A DNA stretch of 64,000 nt from Craterostigma plantagineum (GCA_027422505.1 JAPQWV010001124.1:58001-122000); one strand, 5' to 3'; shown: positions 9,861 through 21,517, counted from the first letter of the stretch. Program-made: numbers and translations. Notes: generated by a model not told the origin, from the sequence alone.

Positions 9861-10599
9861 CCAGTGTGGCCTGGCACGCGGGCGCTTCACGCTGGTAGCC
9901 CACTCTGGGGTTGCCAACACCCGAGATACCCTCGGTGTCGCGTCTTCCCTTGGATTGCACCATCCCGGTCGCACTTCCTGTCATAAGTGTCTTAACCTAA
10001 CATCATAGTAATTTCGGCGACGCCTTACTCCCACCATGGTGCATAGGAGAGCCGTGACTCGACAGTGGAGTCGACAACGGATGCCCATGTAAATCGCTCA
10101 CAGACGATCATGACCCGTGCACTCTCGTGTTTTAGCCTTCATACTAAGCATGCATGCACGTGATCATGTCGTGAGTCATATAAATATGGGTGACATGCCA
10201 TAAATAGTAATTAAAACATATCACTTAATTTTCTCATTCGCACGTAGTCACATAGTTTATGCACATACAAGTTATGTGTTGTAGTTGAAGTGTAGTCTCC
10301 ACTTACCTGGTGTCCGTAGAATACCTGCTACTGGTTTGGTGGGGTTTCTAGTTCCCGTCCCTTAGCACAAAATTATTACATCCTATCGGAATTACTTAAC
10401 TAACTAAAATCTCGAATTTCCTAAGTGTTGAAATATTATTTTCCTAAGTCATGATTCGCAAAATATACTTAATTGGTGCACTAGACCAAAGGTTCGTGAA
10501 CTTCCCTTAGTCACTTGATTCGGAAGGTGTACCTAACAAATTCACACTTCTTAATTTCTAACATTTTTATTACCCAAATTAGCAAAGTTCATTTCTCGG

Positions 10600-11640
10600 C
10601 TCATGTTTCGGGAAGTCATCGTCATCTTTTGCTTCGCGAACTTATATGGTTCATGAAGTAGGATTCGTGAAGCCTGCTCTTAAAAGACCCTAATTCGTAA
10701 ATAACTTATTCTCACTGCGCGAAGCCTATCTTACCCTGAAATGTTCTTCATGTCACTTGTAGTGCATGAAACATTTTTAAGTATACTTCGCGAACTCAAC
10801 TCGCCCTAGTTCGCAATCTTATGTAGTTCGCAAAGTACACTATTTCTTATCCTAAGTTCCCATAATTCGCTAAGTACTTTCAATTCGTGAAGTTTATTTT
10901 CAAGCTTATAATTCGCCAAATGGAACTTGCGAAGTTGCGCCGAGTTCACCTAAGGTGTTTCACCATCGGTTCACGAAGTTCTTCTAAGGTTCGCGGAGTT
11001 TGCCCAATTCGCGAAGTGTTGATTCGTCGAGTTTGTGAGTTGGTAAAGTTCATCCAATTCGCCAAGCTTCGGTTCGCAAAGTCTAAAGCCTCTCACAACT
11101 CGCAAAGTCTAGGGTTCGCATACCTACTTCGAAGCACGCATGGGTTAACGAACTTCTCACGTTTCGCAAAGTGTCTAAGGGTTAGTGAAGTTTGCGTGGA
11201 TTCGCCAAACTTGATTCGCCACGCTAATTAGATTTGCGACTTGCCTGGCGTTCGCCAACTTGGATTCGCCAACCAACAAGGGTTCGCCAACCTCGATCAA
11301 TCCGCGACTTCGCATGGAGTTCGCCAAGCTTTTGGTTCGCGAAGTGGAGCTCCCCTAGTTCACGAAGTACCCTCAATTCATGAAGTGATGATTCGCCAAC
11401 ATGAAATTCGCCAAGCTCACTCCATTCGCCAAGTTGTCAAGTTCGCCAGGCTCGGTTCGCGATATTAAAAATCCTATAAGTTCGCAAATCCAATTTGCCA
11501 ACTTTGTTGCATTCGCGAATTGCACCCTATGGATTCGCCAACTTTGTTGAGTTCGCCAACCTCCTGATTCGCGAAACACTTCTTTTCCAAATTCGTGAAC
11601 TACAAAATCCGTCGGGCCTACTGAGCTTACTTCGCGAACT
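10600..11640. repeat. TTCGCGAA / TTCGCCAA motif cluster in LTR
   Basis: Dozens of copies of TTCGCGAAGT, TTCGCCAAC and variants are spaced irregularly through about 1 kb. The core TTCGCGAA is a perfect palindrome. Short reading frames here only translate the motif. Confidence 0.85.
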
Positions 11641-11642
11641 AA

Positions 11643-12310
11643 GCAATGATTTTGAGATAAGAAACAGCTTTTTTATTTCTAGGAGTGTCCTTTATTTTAC
11701 AGAAGGAGAACATAAATTTGTAACTTTGATATCTAGAGACTCCTTCTTTACTTATAAACTAGACACTCTCGCCTTTGATTTGTCTAACGCTGGTACTACG
11801 CTCTCTGTAGACGTAGTAGAAAACAGGATTAGAGTTAATATTTTTCAAAATGTTATTCTAAGGTTTCTGATTTTTAGAAGGCGATTTCTCTTTCTTCACG
11901 CTATTCATAATGATATTATCCTTTCAGGATATGCGTGAGAAGTGGTTTGTGACCCGAAGGAAGCTTTGAAATTTTCCATCTCTTTTAAGAACGTTTTCTT
12001 TTCTGCTTCAAAATCCTCTCTTTCCTTTTCCAATGAGATTGTTAACTCCTCTATTTTCTTAACAACAGGGGGTATGTAGAGAGAATTTTCAGAATGATGA
12101 TTTTGTGCTTCCTCGGGTGTCGAACGATCTTCTTGGGGATAAATTAATTTCCTTCCGAAATTCCCTAGTTTTGTAACTTTGGTTCAATTCGGTATATAAG
12201 AAGGGGATTTCAACCCTAGTCTTGGATTTTCTCTTGGCTTCTTCTAACGAGGTTTCAACCCTAGTCTTGGCTAAACTTGAACGCACATAAGTCGAAGAAC
12301 GACCCATCGT
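11643..12310 (-). other. Unidentified coding-like fragment with coiled-coil segment
   Basis: On the minus strand an ATG at 12307 opens a frame beginning MGRSSTYVRSSLAKTR with a repeated 'KTRVE' phrase. It ends by frameshift near 12120. The other frame then runs through IPPVVKKIEELT and ISLEKEREDFEAEKKTFL, a charged heptad-like stretch, to a stop near 11916. The opposite strand also has a 147-codon open frame (11495-11938) that crosses the LTR boundary, so neither is certain to be coding. I do not recognise the family; a retroelement or pararetrovirus-type gag region is possible but unsupported. Confidence 0.35.
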
Positions 12311-12931
12311 AAATCAAATCATCGAAGCAATCCAAGAGCAACTAGATCTCAGAAACGACGTAAGACACTTTGAGGCGCTCTTTGATTCAGGAAGTCATAC
12401 TTCGCCCACCTGTAACCTCCACCTCCTCCTTGCTCGAAGAAGAAGAAAAAGAAATGAAGACTTATACGATAGGCTTTGACTGTAATTTGGACACTTACGG
12501 GAGATTGTTAGGAATTATTAAAGTGTCCAAATATTTATGTCAAAGTCTTGTAATTTCTTTTAATGTAATTAGTGGTTGTTAAGTTGACACGGGCTTGGTG
12601 CCCAATGGGTTCATACCTAATCCAAGGTATTAAACCCTAAAACCCTATAAATGAAATTTAATCGTTCATTTGGATTAAGTCGTCGCTTGAGTTTACGAAA
12701 AACCCCACCAAGAACATACAGATTAATGGTAAAAACTCACGCTAACTCTATTTTAATTCCCTATTGGTTAATAGTTGAGGTGTCTGGTAACATACAGGGT
12801 CCATTCTTCTTCTCAGTTGAATGGGTAACTAAGAGTAATTTTTTTTTTCAACCAGGTACTTTAAAATAGAAAATATCTGACATGGGACTGATCAATAAGT
12901 TTTTTTATACTAAAGGATATGTAAGTGTTGA
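12311..12931. other. No recognised gene
   Basis: The stretch is moderately AT-rich. A TGTTAGGAATTATTAAAG stretch at about 12507 resembles a copia LTR start and GAACATACA near 12720 could be an end, but no PBS or target duplication supports it. The 70-codon frame at 12370-12582 has no family resemblance. Confidence 0.4.
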
Positions 12932-13170
12932 TCTCCCTATTTTATATATAAAATGAAATGTAATTTGCTTCTGCTTGCGACACATGTCCATTTTCATTAT
13001 ATTAAATAAACAAATACTTAATAAAAAAAATGGAAAAACCGCCAACTAACAAAGTGGGAAATACTTTATTTTCACGTTAAACCATTTACCTTACATGATT
13101 ATTATTATATAATAATGTCATATTAATTATACACATTTTACAACCGTGAAATGCACGGGCATAAAACTAG
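12932..13170 (+). mobile_element. Small non-autonomous Helitron
   Basis: The 5' end reads TCTCCCTATTTTATATATAA after a host A. The 3' end has a 5-bp-stem hairpin (CCGTG-aaatg-CACGG, 13144-13158), eight to nine bases of AT-rich spacer, then CTAG before a host T. TC at the 5' end, hairpin plus CTRR at the 3' end and insertion between A and T are the Helitron hallmarks. At 239 bases it has no room for a Rep/helicase gene. Confidence 0.65.
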
Positions 13171-13603
13171 TAAATGATACAATAAAAATCTTAGATGTAT
13201 CACAAGTAAATTATCAGCGTCATCATATAAATATAGGTATTAAAAAGGAAATTTTGAAAGCAGGTGTCGGTATCTTTCATTAACCACCTCACCCTTTCCA
13301 GTATATTTGTTGCCTCATCCTCAATCAGTTGCATATCGATACGTAATGGCTTCATATCTTCACACACACACACACATATTTTTATATATATGGATAGACA
13401 CATATTAGAGATAACTCCATGAAAAGTAATATATTAAGCTAATTAATGTGACAATAGATAAAACAAGACTTACTTTGATTGTAAGGGCTTGTTTATTTGC
13501 AAGGGAATCTGGAACACTAGTGTTCAAGTTGTTGTTCTGCAGATGTCTCAAGCATGATTGTTGTTATAAACATATTACAAGGTGTTGTAAATCTAAAATC
13601 ATT
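13171..13603. other. Pseudogene 3' flank, nothing clear
   Basis: There is a short CA run near 13360. The minus strand between about 13350 and 13260 reads in an open frame (EDMKPLRIDMQLIEDEA...), but I cannot place it as an exon of the adjacent receptor. Confidence 0.35.
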
Positions 13604-16039
13604 TTATTCGCCAACCACTTTAGATTTTCGGCACTGAACATACATTTCCCGAAGATATGGCATGTCGCCCAAAGTAGTTGGAATGGATCCGCGTAACAAG
13701 TTATCCTCTAAAAGACTTTTTGTACAAGTTCAAAACAAACTGTCACCATTTAGTAATAAATAGTACTAATTTATTCTATGAAAAATAATTTAAATTAACG
13801 ATATATTATATGATCAAGCTTACAGAATTTCCAGTGACTTTAGTGGACTCAAATCTGGGATTGATCCTGAGATCTTGTTGCCTCCAAGCAAACTAAGGAA
13901 GAAAAAGTCGAATTTCTGTTACTTGTTCATTAACCTTTATACTTAAATCCTCATACATGCAATATCCTATTTCCTATTTGTCCATCGAGAAAGTTTAGTT
14001 ACATCTGTTTCGTTATCCATATAAACTACAATAATCATAACAGATTTTCTTACAGCTGCTTCAATCCTGTTAGCTGAGAGATGCTCGCCGGCAATGCACC
14101 AGATCATCCGTGGCCCGTCAAATCCCTAATAGAATCACAAATCTTAATCGACGGATTAGAAAAGTAACAAACACATTGATAATTAAACTATTATCTTGCA
14201 CGATCGAATTCTCTTACAAAGAGATGACACGAACAAATTCTTCGGTCGAGCAAGAAACACCTGTCCAAGAATTCATTTTCGGCAAACACGGATCACCACT
14301 CCAATCCAAGAGCGTAGTCCCTAGTAATTTGTCCCTTATATCCTCCATTGCCACAACTAATAATCATTACGACCATAAAAAAAATTTGCAAACATGAGTG
14401 AAAATGTTACGTACGTCGTCAAATTCAAAACTCTATGTGAATTTCTTCCCTTACCATCTCTTGTAATGGTATTTCCTTCTATAGGAAAAACTCTGAGAAC
14501 CTCGGCGGCATTAATCAACGGGCCAACGGGCGAACCATCAATGGGAACCATACTTATGACATTGTTTCCGTGTAGAGGCCATTGGTTGCCATAAATACTC
14601 TTGCCTTTCTCCGTGACATTCAAAGCTTGATAGAATTTTTCTCCATTTACATAAATATCAAACACCCTCCAAGAATATGGGCTTGGAGTTCGGTTTTCCT
14701 GAAAGTACAATACGATGTAATATCGTCCCTCGGAGAGCGGGAAAGGTGGCCAACTCAGCGTGAGGTTCTTCCCTCTGCTTGTCGTTAGAGCCGTTGCAAA
14801 AGCCTTTTTCGGCGGAAGGTTCCAGAAGATTGCCGGGTTTACAGTAGAGTGGCTCGAAATTGAAGGATTCTCGTCTTTGATCGATTCCCAATAACGGTTA
14901 TACATATCATCTGGAAAACTGATCAGTTTCAATGTCCATTACTCAATTTGCTTCTAAATATGTATGTACATGAAGAAAAGGTTATTAATTTGTGGCCCCT
15001 GCCCCATGGTACTTGGTGTTTTAGAAGAATTGTAAAGGGGCGGATAATGGACTAGATATGTCCCCATTTATTAACAACTAAAACATTTACTACCTTTTTA
15101 TCTTCATGTAGCTAAATCCAAAGATTAAACTTACTGAAATATGTCGAACATGAAAGAGCTTGTGGCACAATTTTCTTAGTTCTTAAGGACATAAGTATTA
15201 AAGGTTACTGATTATATATTACCTGACGATGGCATCCTCATCGGAGCCAAAGCTACCCCTGGAGACGGTCACCAGCATCTTTCTTTCCAAATTCGTGAAA
15301 TTGTAAACCGAATCCCAGATAATGCACTTCAATTGCAGAAATAAAGGGAGACGAACCTTTGACTGTGTGATCGTTCCTCACCACGCACACGCTGAGAAAC
15401 TTATTATGTGCCACTACAACAGCTTCAAAAAAAGAGGTTAATCCTCCATTGATGTAATCATATGTTGTATTCACAATGCTCCATCTTGTTCCGTCTATGA
15501 TCTGGTCGAAAACTGGTGGCTGGTCTTTGCCATCAAATCCTCCGTAGAAATATATGGTCTTTACTAGGTATTTCCGTCCTTTGATCACTGGGAAGCCATA
15601 ACAATGCTTTTTTTTATTTTGAATTAGGGAAATAACGCAGTGTTTGGAGTAAGGGATATATGTCCGTTCTAGTCAAGGTTGTTTTGTTGCCTGTGGATAT
15701 ATAAGCATCGTCCGAGGTGTATTTTGTTGGACCTTGTTCTACGTCACCTCCGCTCGAACCGCAGCTCATGTAATAATCTGCACCAAGTTAATATATCAAC
15801 GCTCAACTAACATTTTTTTCTTAATAGGTTTTCATAATAATCTGCACCAAGTTAATATATCAACGCTCAACTAACATTTTTTCTTAATAGGTTTTCATTA
15901 TAAGATGTGTGTGCATGGATTTTAGGTTCGTAATTAGATTATGTGTGTGTAAGTAAATGTATGTACCTCTAGGTGGTACGATGGCATGGGTTGTGAAAGG
16001 GATGGTCACAAGCCATATGAGGAAGGTGGAGGCGAACAT
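13604..16039 (-). pseudogene. Malectin-like/LRR receptor (LRR-I type), fuller copy
   Basis: Seven exons can be followed. Exon 1 (15967-16039) is a signal peptide. Exon 2 (15223-15777) and exon 3 (14455-14918) form the malectin-like domain, with AYISTGNKTTLTRTDIYP, VFDQIIDGTRW, FPDDMYNRYW and PLINAAEVLRVFPI. Exon 4 (14218-14356) has the LRR N-cap WSGDPCLP...WTGVSC. Exon 5 (14054-14125), exon 6 (13824-13892) and exon 7 (to a TAA at 13604) carry LRRs: GALPASISQLTGLKQL, GNKISGSIPDLSPLKSLEIL, GSIPTTLGDMPYLREMYVQ. Splice phases agree from exon 3 to exon 6. Lesions are a TAA and frameshift in exon 2 (near 15620), a frameshift after HYL, a TGA in exon 5 (GHG*SGALP) and a bad junction into exon 7. No transmembrane or kinase part is seen. 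The exon pattern resembles plant LRR-I receptor kinases such as the At1g67720 type; that naming is my inference. Confidence 0.85.
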
Positions 16040-17030
16040 GGTGATGGTCAATTTACCAGGAAAGGAAATTAGATGAGGATATTTCTGGACAGAGGAATAA
16101 GATGGTGAGATTTAGAGAGGAAGAGAGATGAATAATTATGTTAGCCATGAATGTAAAATATGAATTATCGGGTGATTATGCATGAAAATCGACTTAGCGG
16201 GCAATTAGTGATCGTGCATTATGATAAACGTGTTGACTCATGTTTGATACTGGCCATGCATACCCCAAAGAAGAAATCATATATATTTATGTATATAGAT
16301 GAATTTTATGGTGCTTACCTTATGAGCACCTTATGTGGGCACCTGTTGATGTGACACCGATTTGTGCCGTTTCAACATCCCACATTGACATCCAAGGTTA
16401 TGTCGTCTTAATTAACACCTTCTAAGTGTCATTAATCAACATTCCGGATGCTGATGTGGCATATTGATGCATATATATCATTGACATATAAAAGTGTTGG
16501 GGATATGCCCTCATAATGCCATTCGCGGATGTAATGAATAGGACATAGATGTAAACGCGTTATTCACATTATTAATTTGAATACTATATCGAACATTTAT
16601 TTATGGAATGAATGTTTATTTGATTTTACAATGATTCCTTTATAGGGCTTTGCCTCCGGTAAGAAGGGAAATAAATAAAACCCATATATAGCGAGTTTAT
16701 TCACCGATTCTCATTGTATGAGAGAGGGGGCACCGGTGAGCTATTATTCTCGGATATGAAATTTGTCCATAAGTCTTAGACTTCAGTAGGGTGACTGAAT
16801 GTCGATCATGACTTATTTGTTGACGACTCCTAAATAGTTGTGCAAACCATTCACTTGGGAAGTGGGAGGTCGTAACATGATATGAGTTGAATCGACGATT
16901 GATTTATATTTGGGCATGACTCGTAATCGATGATCACATGGGTAGTTACTCGCTGAGTCTCAATGATCGATCGATTGACTATAGTAGTATATGTGGACCT
17001 TAGAACGAAGGGTGATTGACAGATTTGGCT
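15139..17030. repeat. Segmental duplication, copy 2
   Basis: This is the partner of 1977-3821, in the same orientation and almost identical. Here the receptor fragment is continuous with exons 3-7, so this copy is closer to the original arrangement. Intron 1 contains a direct repeat of about 65 bases (units starting near 15778 and 15837, each ending in the same acceptor-like 'ctgcacc' on the plus strand), present in both copies. Confidence 0.85.
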
Positions 17031-17056
17031 TTGGGATCCTGAGACATTATCTAACA
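16495..17056 (+). mobile_element. Copia-type LTR, most complete copy
   Basis: It runs 562 bases from TGTTGGGGATATGCCCT to CATTATCTAACA. The TG...CA ends and the start sequence fit a plant Ty1/copia LTR. The flanking 5-mers (aaaag / aataa) do not match as a target duplication, and no PBS follows, so solo-LTR status is not proven. Because the LTR lies inside the duplicated segment, its insertion predates that duplication. Confidence 0.55.
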
Positions 17057-17499
17057 AATAAGATATGTACATTTATTTAATGAGTTTGGAGACATTAATA
17101 AAATGTAACGAGGTCGGTGGTGATTTGTAGTTGGACTGCAGCCTCAGCGCTTGGAGTGATATCGGCGCTGTGTCTGACGTAGTGGTGACGTAGTCTTCTG
17201 GGAGTCCGTCTTATTAATCTAATCTCCTCATCGGACTCCGTATCGGATGAGGTGGCTGTGTGAGGGAAGGTTCACGCTCAATGTCCTCACGAGCCTGTTC
17301 CGTGACCTGTGGAAGTGAGCTTTGCTCCGCTTCAGCCTCGGGCTGTGCTACTTGTTGAAGAACCTCCTCAATGGGCTCTTCGAGCACGCCTACATGATGG
17401 GCACTTCCACTTGGAGCTCCTAATTTTGATCTTCAGCTTCCATTTCGAGAGCAACCTCGTCAATCACGTGGCATCCAGATCTGGTAGATGAGTTTCTTG

Positions 17500-18474
17500 G
17501 ACTGGGGTCTCCTGTTCAAGCTCCTAGGCCACTGCATCGATCATTGTGTCGTCAGGTCTTGAGTGTTGTTGTTGAGGGCTGACTGCAAATCTAACAGGGG
17601 CCCTCTGATAATCTGTTCCGTCAGATGATTCTCCCGACAGTATAGCTTGTAGGTGTCTCCCGAGGGTCGGCGAGACGTAGTAGCACAAACGGAATCGGCA
17701 TCGAAGGTTGATCCAAGTCCGAGAGCTTTGGTGATGGAAGAACTTGAGCCGTGGTGGTTGGTTATTTCCTCCGGGAGGTAGACGAGGGATATTCTACTGG
17801 TGCATCGCCATGTGTTGTTTAATGATTACGGAGAACCAGCGAGCATACGACACATTCTTCGAGCATTTGTTCTCCTTCCATCTGATCTGCTCTGCTAGAT
17901 AATTCCAGATCAGTTGAGCAAGATCGTAATTCCGCGAGAAGGCGACTCCGTGGAAGATACGGAGAATGTTGCCGTTGCCTTTGTCGAAGCCTGCGTGCTT
18001 TGGTGACAGACACTTGTTGAAGATTCCAAACAGTGTCGTCCAGGGGTGTGGGATCCCGTTGCTCTGAACTTGAGGTAGTTTGGTCAGCGGAGGACGGTAT
18101 CCCATCTGAAGAAAGTCACGCACGAGCTCCGCATCAGTAGGAAGGGGGTCTTAATTTGGGCTGTAGGCGAGGTCGAGGACAAGTCCAAGGTCACTCTTGT
18201 TCATGCCGATGTGCCTCGTCCCTGTCACCGTGGTGAAACTGTACGCCCCTTCAATGACGTGGATCTTGATCATCCCCCAGAACTGTTGGAGGTAGACCAT
18301 CGGCACCGAGGCCGTCACCATTAGAGCATGCCACAGGGGATGACCTTGTAGTATTGACACCATGATCTCGTCCGGACACCTGAAGGTAGTCAGGTGGAGT
18401 TGGTAATTGGTGTCGTGAACGTTGAGGTACAGGGCCTTCTCGTATATGTGATTGTATGTTGGGTAATGATTCAT
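17500..18474 (-). pseudogene. Retroelement-associated plant domain, full-length relative of the array ORF
   Basis: The frame starts at 18474 (MNHYPTYNHIYEKAL) and runs through FRCPDEIMVSILQGHP, PMVYLQQFW and LGLVLDLAYSPN. It meets an in-frame TAA at 18151-18153, then continues in the same frame through ELVRDFLQMGYRPP, HPWTTLFGIFNKCLSPKHAG and RIFHGVAFSRNYDLAQLIW to a stop at 17794, with a Pro/Gln-rich tail beyond that also broken by stops. The pattern YLQQFW ... GY ... PWxTLF...NKCLS is familiar from retrotransposon-derived ORFs that are very abundant in some eudicots. The array ORFs share NKCLSPKH, QLxF...CPD and VY(V/L)QQ(V/F)W in the same order. Decayed by at least two stops. Confidence 0.7.
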
Positions 18475-18850
18475 CTGAATACAAATAAGAAATGTAAATC
18501 ATTAGTTTTAGAATTTTTAATTTGAGTCGAATTTTGAACTTATCAAACCATAATAATGGATCATGTCATAGCATGTTTGAACAAATTTGTAATTGATATC
18601 ATAAAATCTGCACATAGATCATACGAAGTGAATAATGAAGAGATAATTTCATTTCAACATAAACATATAAGTCTTATAAAAGGTGCAGTTTGAAAATTTA
18701 GTGTTTAAGCATTGTTCACTCCGTGCTTTTTATCGTGCGAGATTTGAAATTCTCAATTAAATTGGCTAAGTGCAATTTTTGAAATCAATTCTCCATGTTA
18801 ATTTGCGATCGAGAAAATTTTATTCGCTAAGGTGCTAGAGTTAAAAAAAT
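18475..18850. other. AT-rich stretch without recognised gene
   Basis: This lies upstream of the minus-strand gene at 18474. Its last 100 bases begin to show the CGATCGAGAAA motif that fills the next segment. Confidence 0.5.
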
Positions 18851-19315
18851 GACTTAGAATATTTTATTAAGTACTGAATGTTATGCGCATGGTACTGTAG
18901 CTAAGAGATTTAACGATCGAGAAAAATTTCCGTTTAAAATTTACGATCGAGAAATTAAATTTCCGCGTAAATTTATGATCGAGAAATTTTTTGCGCATGA
19001 ATAAATTTTGCTGTGAAAGTTGTCGAGCGAGAAATATTCGATTTTAAAATGAATTTTCGCTAGCGAAATTTTACGATCGAGAAATTGTCAACGAGAAGCT
19101 AAGTCAAACATCGAGAAAATTTTCGAATCGATCAAAATTGTCGTTGCGTGCTTTTATGATCGAGAAATTTTATCGTCGAAAAATTAATTTTATCGCCGCT
19201 AAATTTTAACCGAGAACAAATTGAAATTGAATTATTGTTTTCGATTGTAAGTTTTACGCTCGAAACTTAACGATATCTATTTACACTATTCCGTTCAGTA
19301 ATCTTTGCGGTCGTA
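18851..19315. repeat. Left flank repeat of the array, CGATCGAGAAA motif cluster
   Basis: About a dozen copies of (T)ACGATCGAGAAATTT and variants are present. The stretch is repeated, in the same orientation, at 60624-61096 on the other side of the array, with several small indels between the copies. It may be part of an LTR or 3' end of another gypsy element, given the motif-rich LTRs elsewhere in the window; this is not proven. Confidence 0.85.
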
Positions 19316-19387
19316 AATAACTTATTCTCACTGCGCGAAGCCTATCTTACCCTGAAATGTTCTTCATGTCACTTGTAGTGCATGAAA
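19312..19387. repeat. 76-base patch identical to the second-family gypsy LTR
   Basis: By eye it is identical to 10696-10771 (cgtaaataac ... gtgcatgaaa). It lies exactly between the left flank repeat, which leaves its partner sequence after 'tcgta', and the first array unit. It looks like filler DNA at a breakpoint. Confidence 0.9.
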
Positions 19388-20154
19388 GATTCAAATATTA
19401 GGGTTCATCCTTCCTGTTCGCTCGATTTTGCATTCGCTCGATTTGATTCATCGACTTCTTATTGCAGTTTATAAATTCCTAATTTCAATCGCCCGATTCC
19501 GTTTCTCTGAGAGTGTTTTGATTTTCAAATTAATTTCTCAATCGCGACTCACCCGATTGACGAATCGCCGAGGTTGCTCAATTTTGAATCCCAATCGCGT
19601 CGATTCTTTCTCTGGAATCGCCCGATTAACGGAACGACCGACTCTTTGATTGAATTGCAATCAATTGCAATCGCCCCGATTGATTGAATCGCCCGATTAG
19701 TTAACCCATTTTTACTCACGATTCGATCGATCTGAGACTTCATCGAATTTACAAATGTTTCCACATTTTTTGATCAGCCGATTCCATCTCTTATCTTAAT
19801 ACCTCAATTCGCCCGATCTAACCCTTACTCAAATTTTGTACTTCAATTGAGATCACCCGATTTCAATTCTAAATTAAATTATTGGTTAAGTCAAATGACA
19901 TGAAATCAATCACAATCGTGCGAAATTTGCTTAATGCTAACAATTCTTAACACTTCGCCGAGACTTAAATTTTTTCGTGTTGCAATCCTTCATTTACTTA
20001 ATAATTTCAACACATGGCATCCTTTCATGTGATCGAATGCGACGAACTTATCAGCAAACTAACATTTGATATTTTGTTACAGATCTTTCAATATGGTGAA
20101 AGAGATTGACGAGATTTTCACTACTAAAGACTGGCCACAAAGACTACCAATAAC

Positions 20155-20723
20155 GTGCAGTTAGATTTTGACAACACATCCTGCCAGACCCTATAATCGT
20201 CAAAATCCTACTAATCCATCCTTAAAGATTTCCTTAAATATAATCGACCGTATCCCAGAAGTCTACGTACAACAAGTTGGGCCACTCTTCAAACAACAGC
20301 CAAAGCAACCCGCTCTTAGCCAAAATTGACAACACCATTGTTGTTCTGACCCAACAGTCTCCCAACCTCGATTCACTAACGCCACACATCCCACTAACGA
20401 TGACCTCATAAGCGGCTTCTCTTCATGGACACAAACCAATGCCCCAAAACACCATTCATCTCCCCGAATTCTGCGCTAAAGACACACCTCAACCCTGGCG
20501 GACGCTGTTCTTCATAGTCAACAAGTGCTTATCTCCTAAGCACACTGGGTGGGTCAGACCGCTGCAACCGCCAGGGACAAGCCAACCCCACCAGCCAAGT
20601 TTAGGTCTGGGACAAGCTGCATCCCCCCTGCGCAAACAGAAGAGAAAAATCAGAAGGGATGACGACAGTAGCAAGCAGGAACGACGTACGAAACAGAAAC
20701 ACTATGCCTATTTGCAGTTTTGA
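20155..20723 (+). pseudogene. Array unit 1 coding block, frameshifted
   Basis: This unit carries several single-base losses (for example 'ctgccagaccc', 'ctgacccaacag', 'cttctcttcatgg'). Only the C-terminal third reads openly, from about 20439 (PEFCAKDTPQPW ... KHYAYLQF). Confidence 0.85.
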
Positions 20724-21517
20724 TTTCGTTCGCTGGTTTTAGTTTTGAAGATTCAAATATTAGGGTTCATCCTTCTGTTCGCTCGATTTTGCATTCGCTC
20801 GATTTGATTCATCGACTTCTTATTGCAGTTTATAAATTCCTAATTTCAATCGCCTGATTCCGTTTCTCTGAGAGTGTTGATTTTCAAATTAATTTCTCAA
20901 TCGCGACTCACCCGATTGACGAATCGCCGATTGGTTGCTCAATTTTGAATCCCAATCGCTCGATTCTTTCTCTAGAATCGCCCGATTGAACGGGTCGCCC
21001 GACTCTTTGATTGAATTGCAATTGCAATCGCCCGATTGATTGAATCGCCCGATTAGTTAACCCATTTTTACTCACGATTCGATCGATTATGAGACTTTCA
21101 TCGAATTTACAAATGTTTCCAAATTTTTTGATCAGCCGATTCCATCTCTTATCTTAATACCTCAATTCGCCCGATCTAACCCTTACTCAAATTTTATACT
21201 TCAATTGAGATCACCCGATTTCAATTCCAAATTAAATTATTGGTTAAGTCAAATGACATGAAATCAATCACAATCGTGCGAAATTTGCTTAATTGCTACA
21301 CAATTCTTAACACTTTCGCCGAGACTTAAATTTTTTTGTGTTGCAATCCTTTCATTTACTTAATAATTTCAACACATGGCATCCTTTCATGTGATCGAAT
21401 GCGACGAACTTATCAGCAAACTAATCATTTGATATTTTGTTACAGATCTTTCAATATGGTGAAAGAGATTGACGAGATTTTCACTACTAAAGACTGGCCA
21501 CAAAGACTACCAATAAC

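Larger units (their letters stand above)
9035..11642 (-). mobile_element. Ty3/gypsy LTR, second family, truncated
   Basis: The LTR edge reads TGTAGCGACCCTAGCC on the plus strand and lies beside the PBS and gag fragment, so this is the 5' LTR of a minus-strand element. It shares with the 37-47.7 kb family the short block 'atgcgcccggcc...caggtcgtcatcca' (near 9252) and the order of parts: unique edge, minisatellite, then a palindrome-motif cluster. The far edge is lost at about 11642, where unrelated sequence begins. A 76-base piece of it (10696-10771) recurs at the left edge of the tandem array. Confidence 0.7.

Noticed and set aside
12507..12721. Possible copia solo LTR (TGTTAGGAATT...GAACATACA)
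   Set aside because: There is no target duplication, no PBS and no second copy in the window.
13200..13403. 67-codon minus frame as a further receptor exon
   Set aside because: It has no LRR, transmembrane or kinase features and no convincing splice sites.
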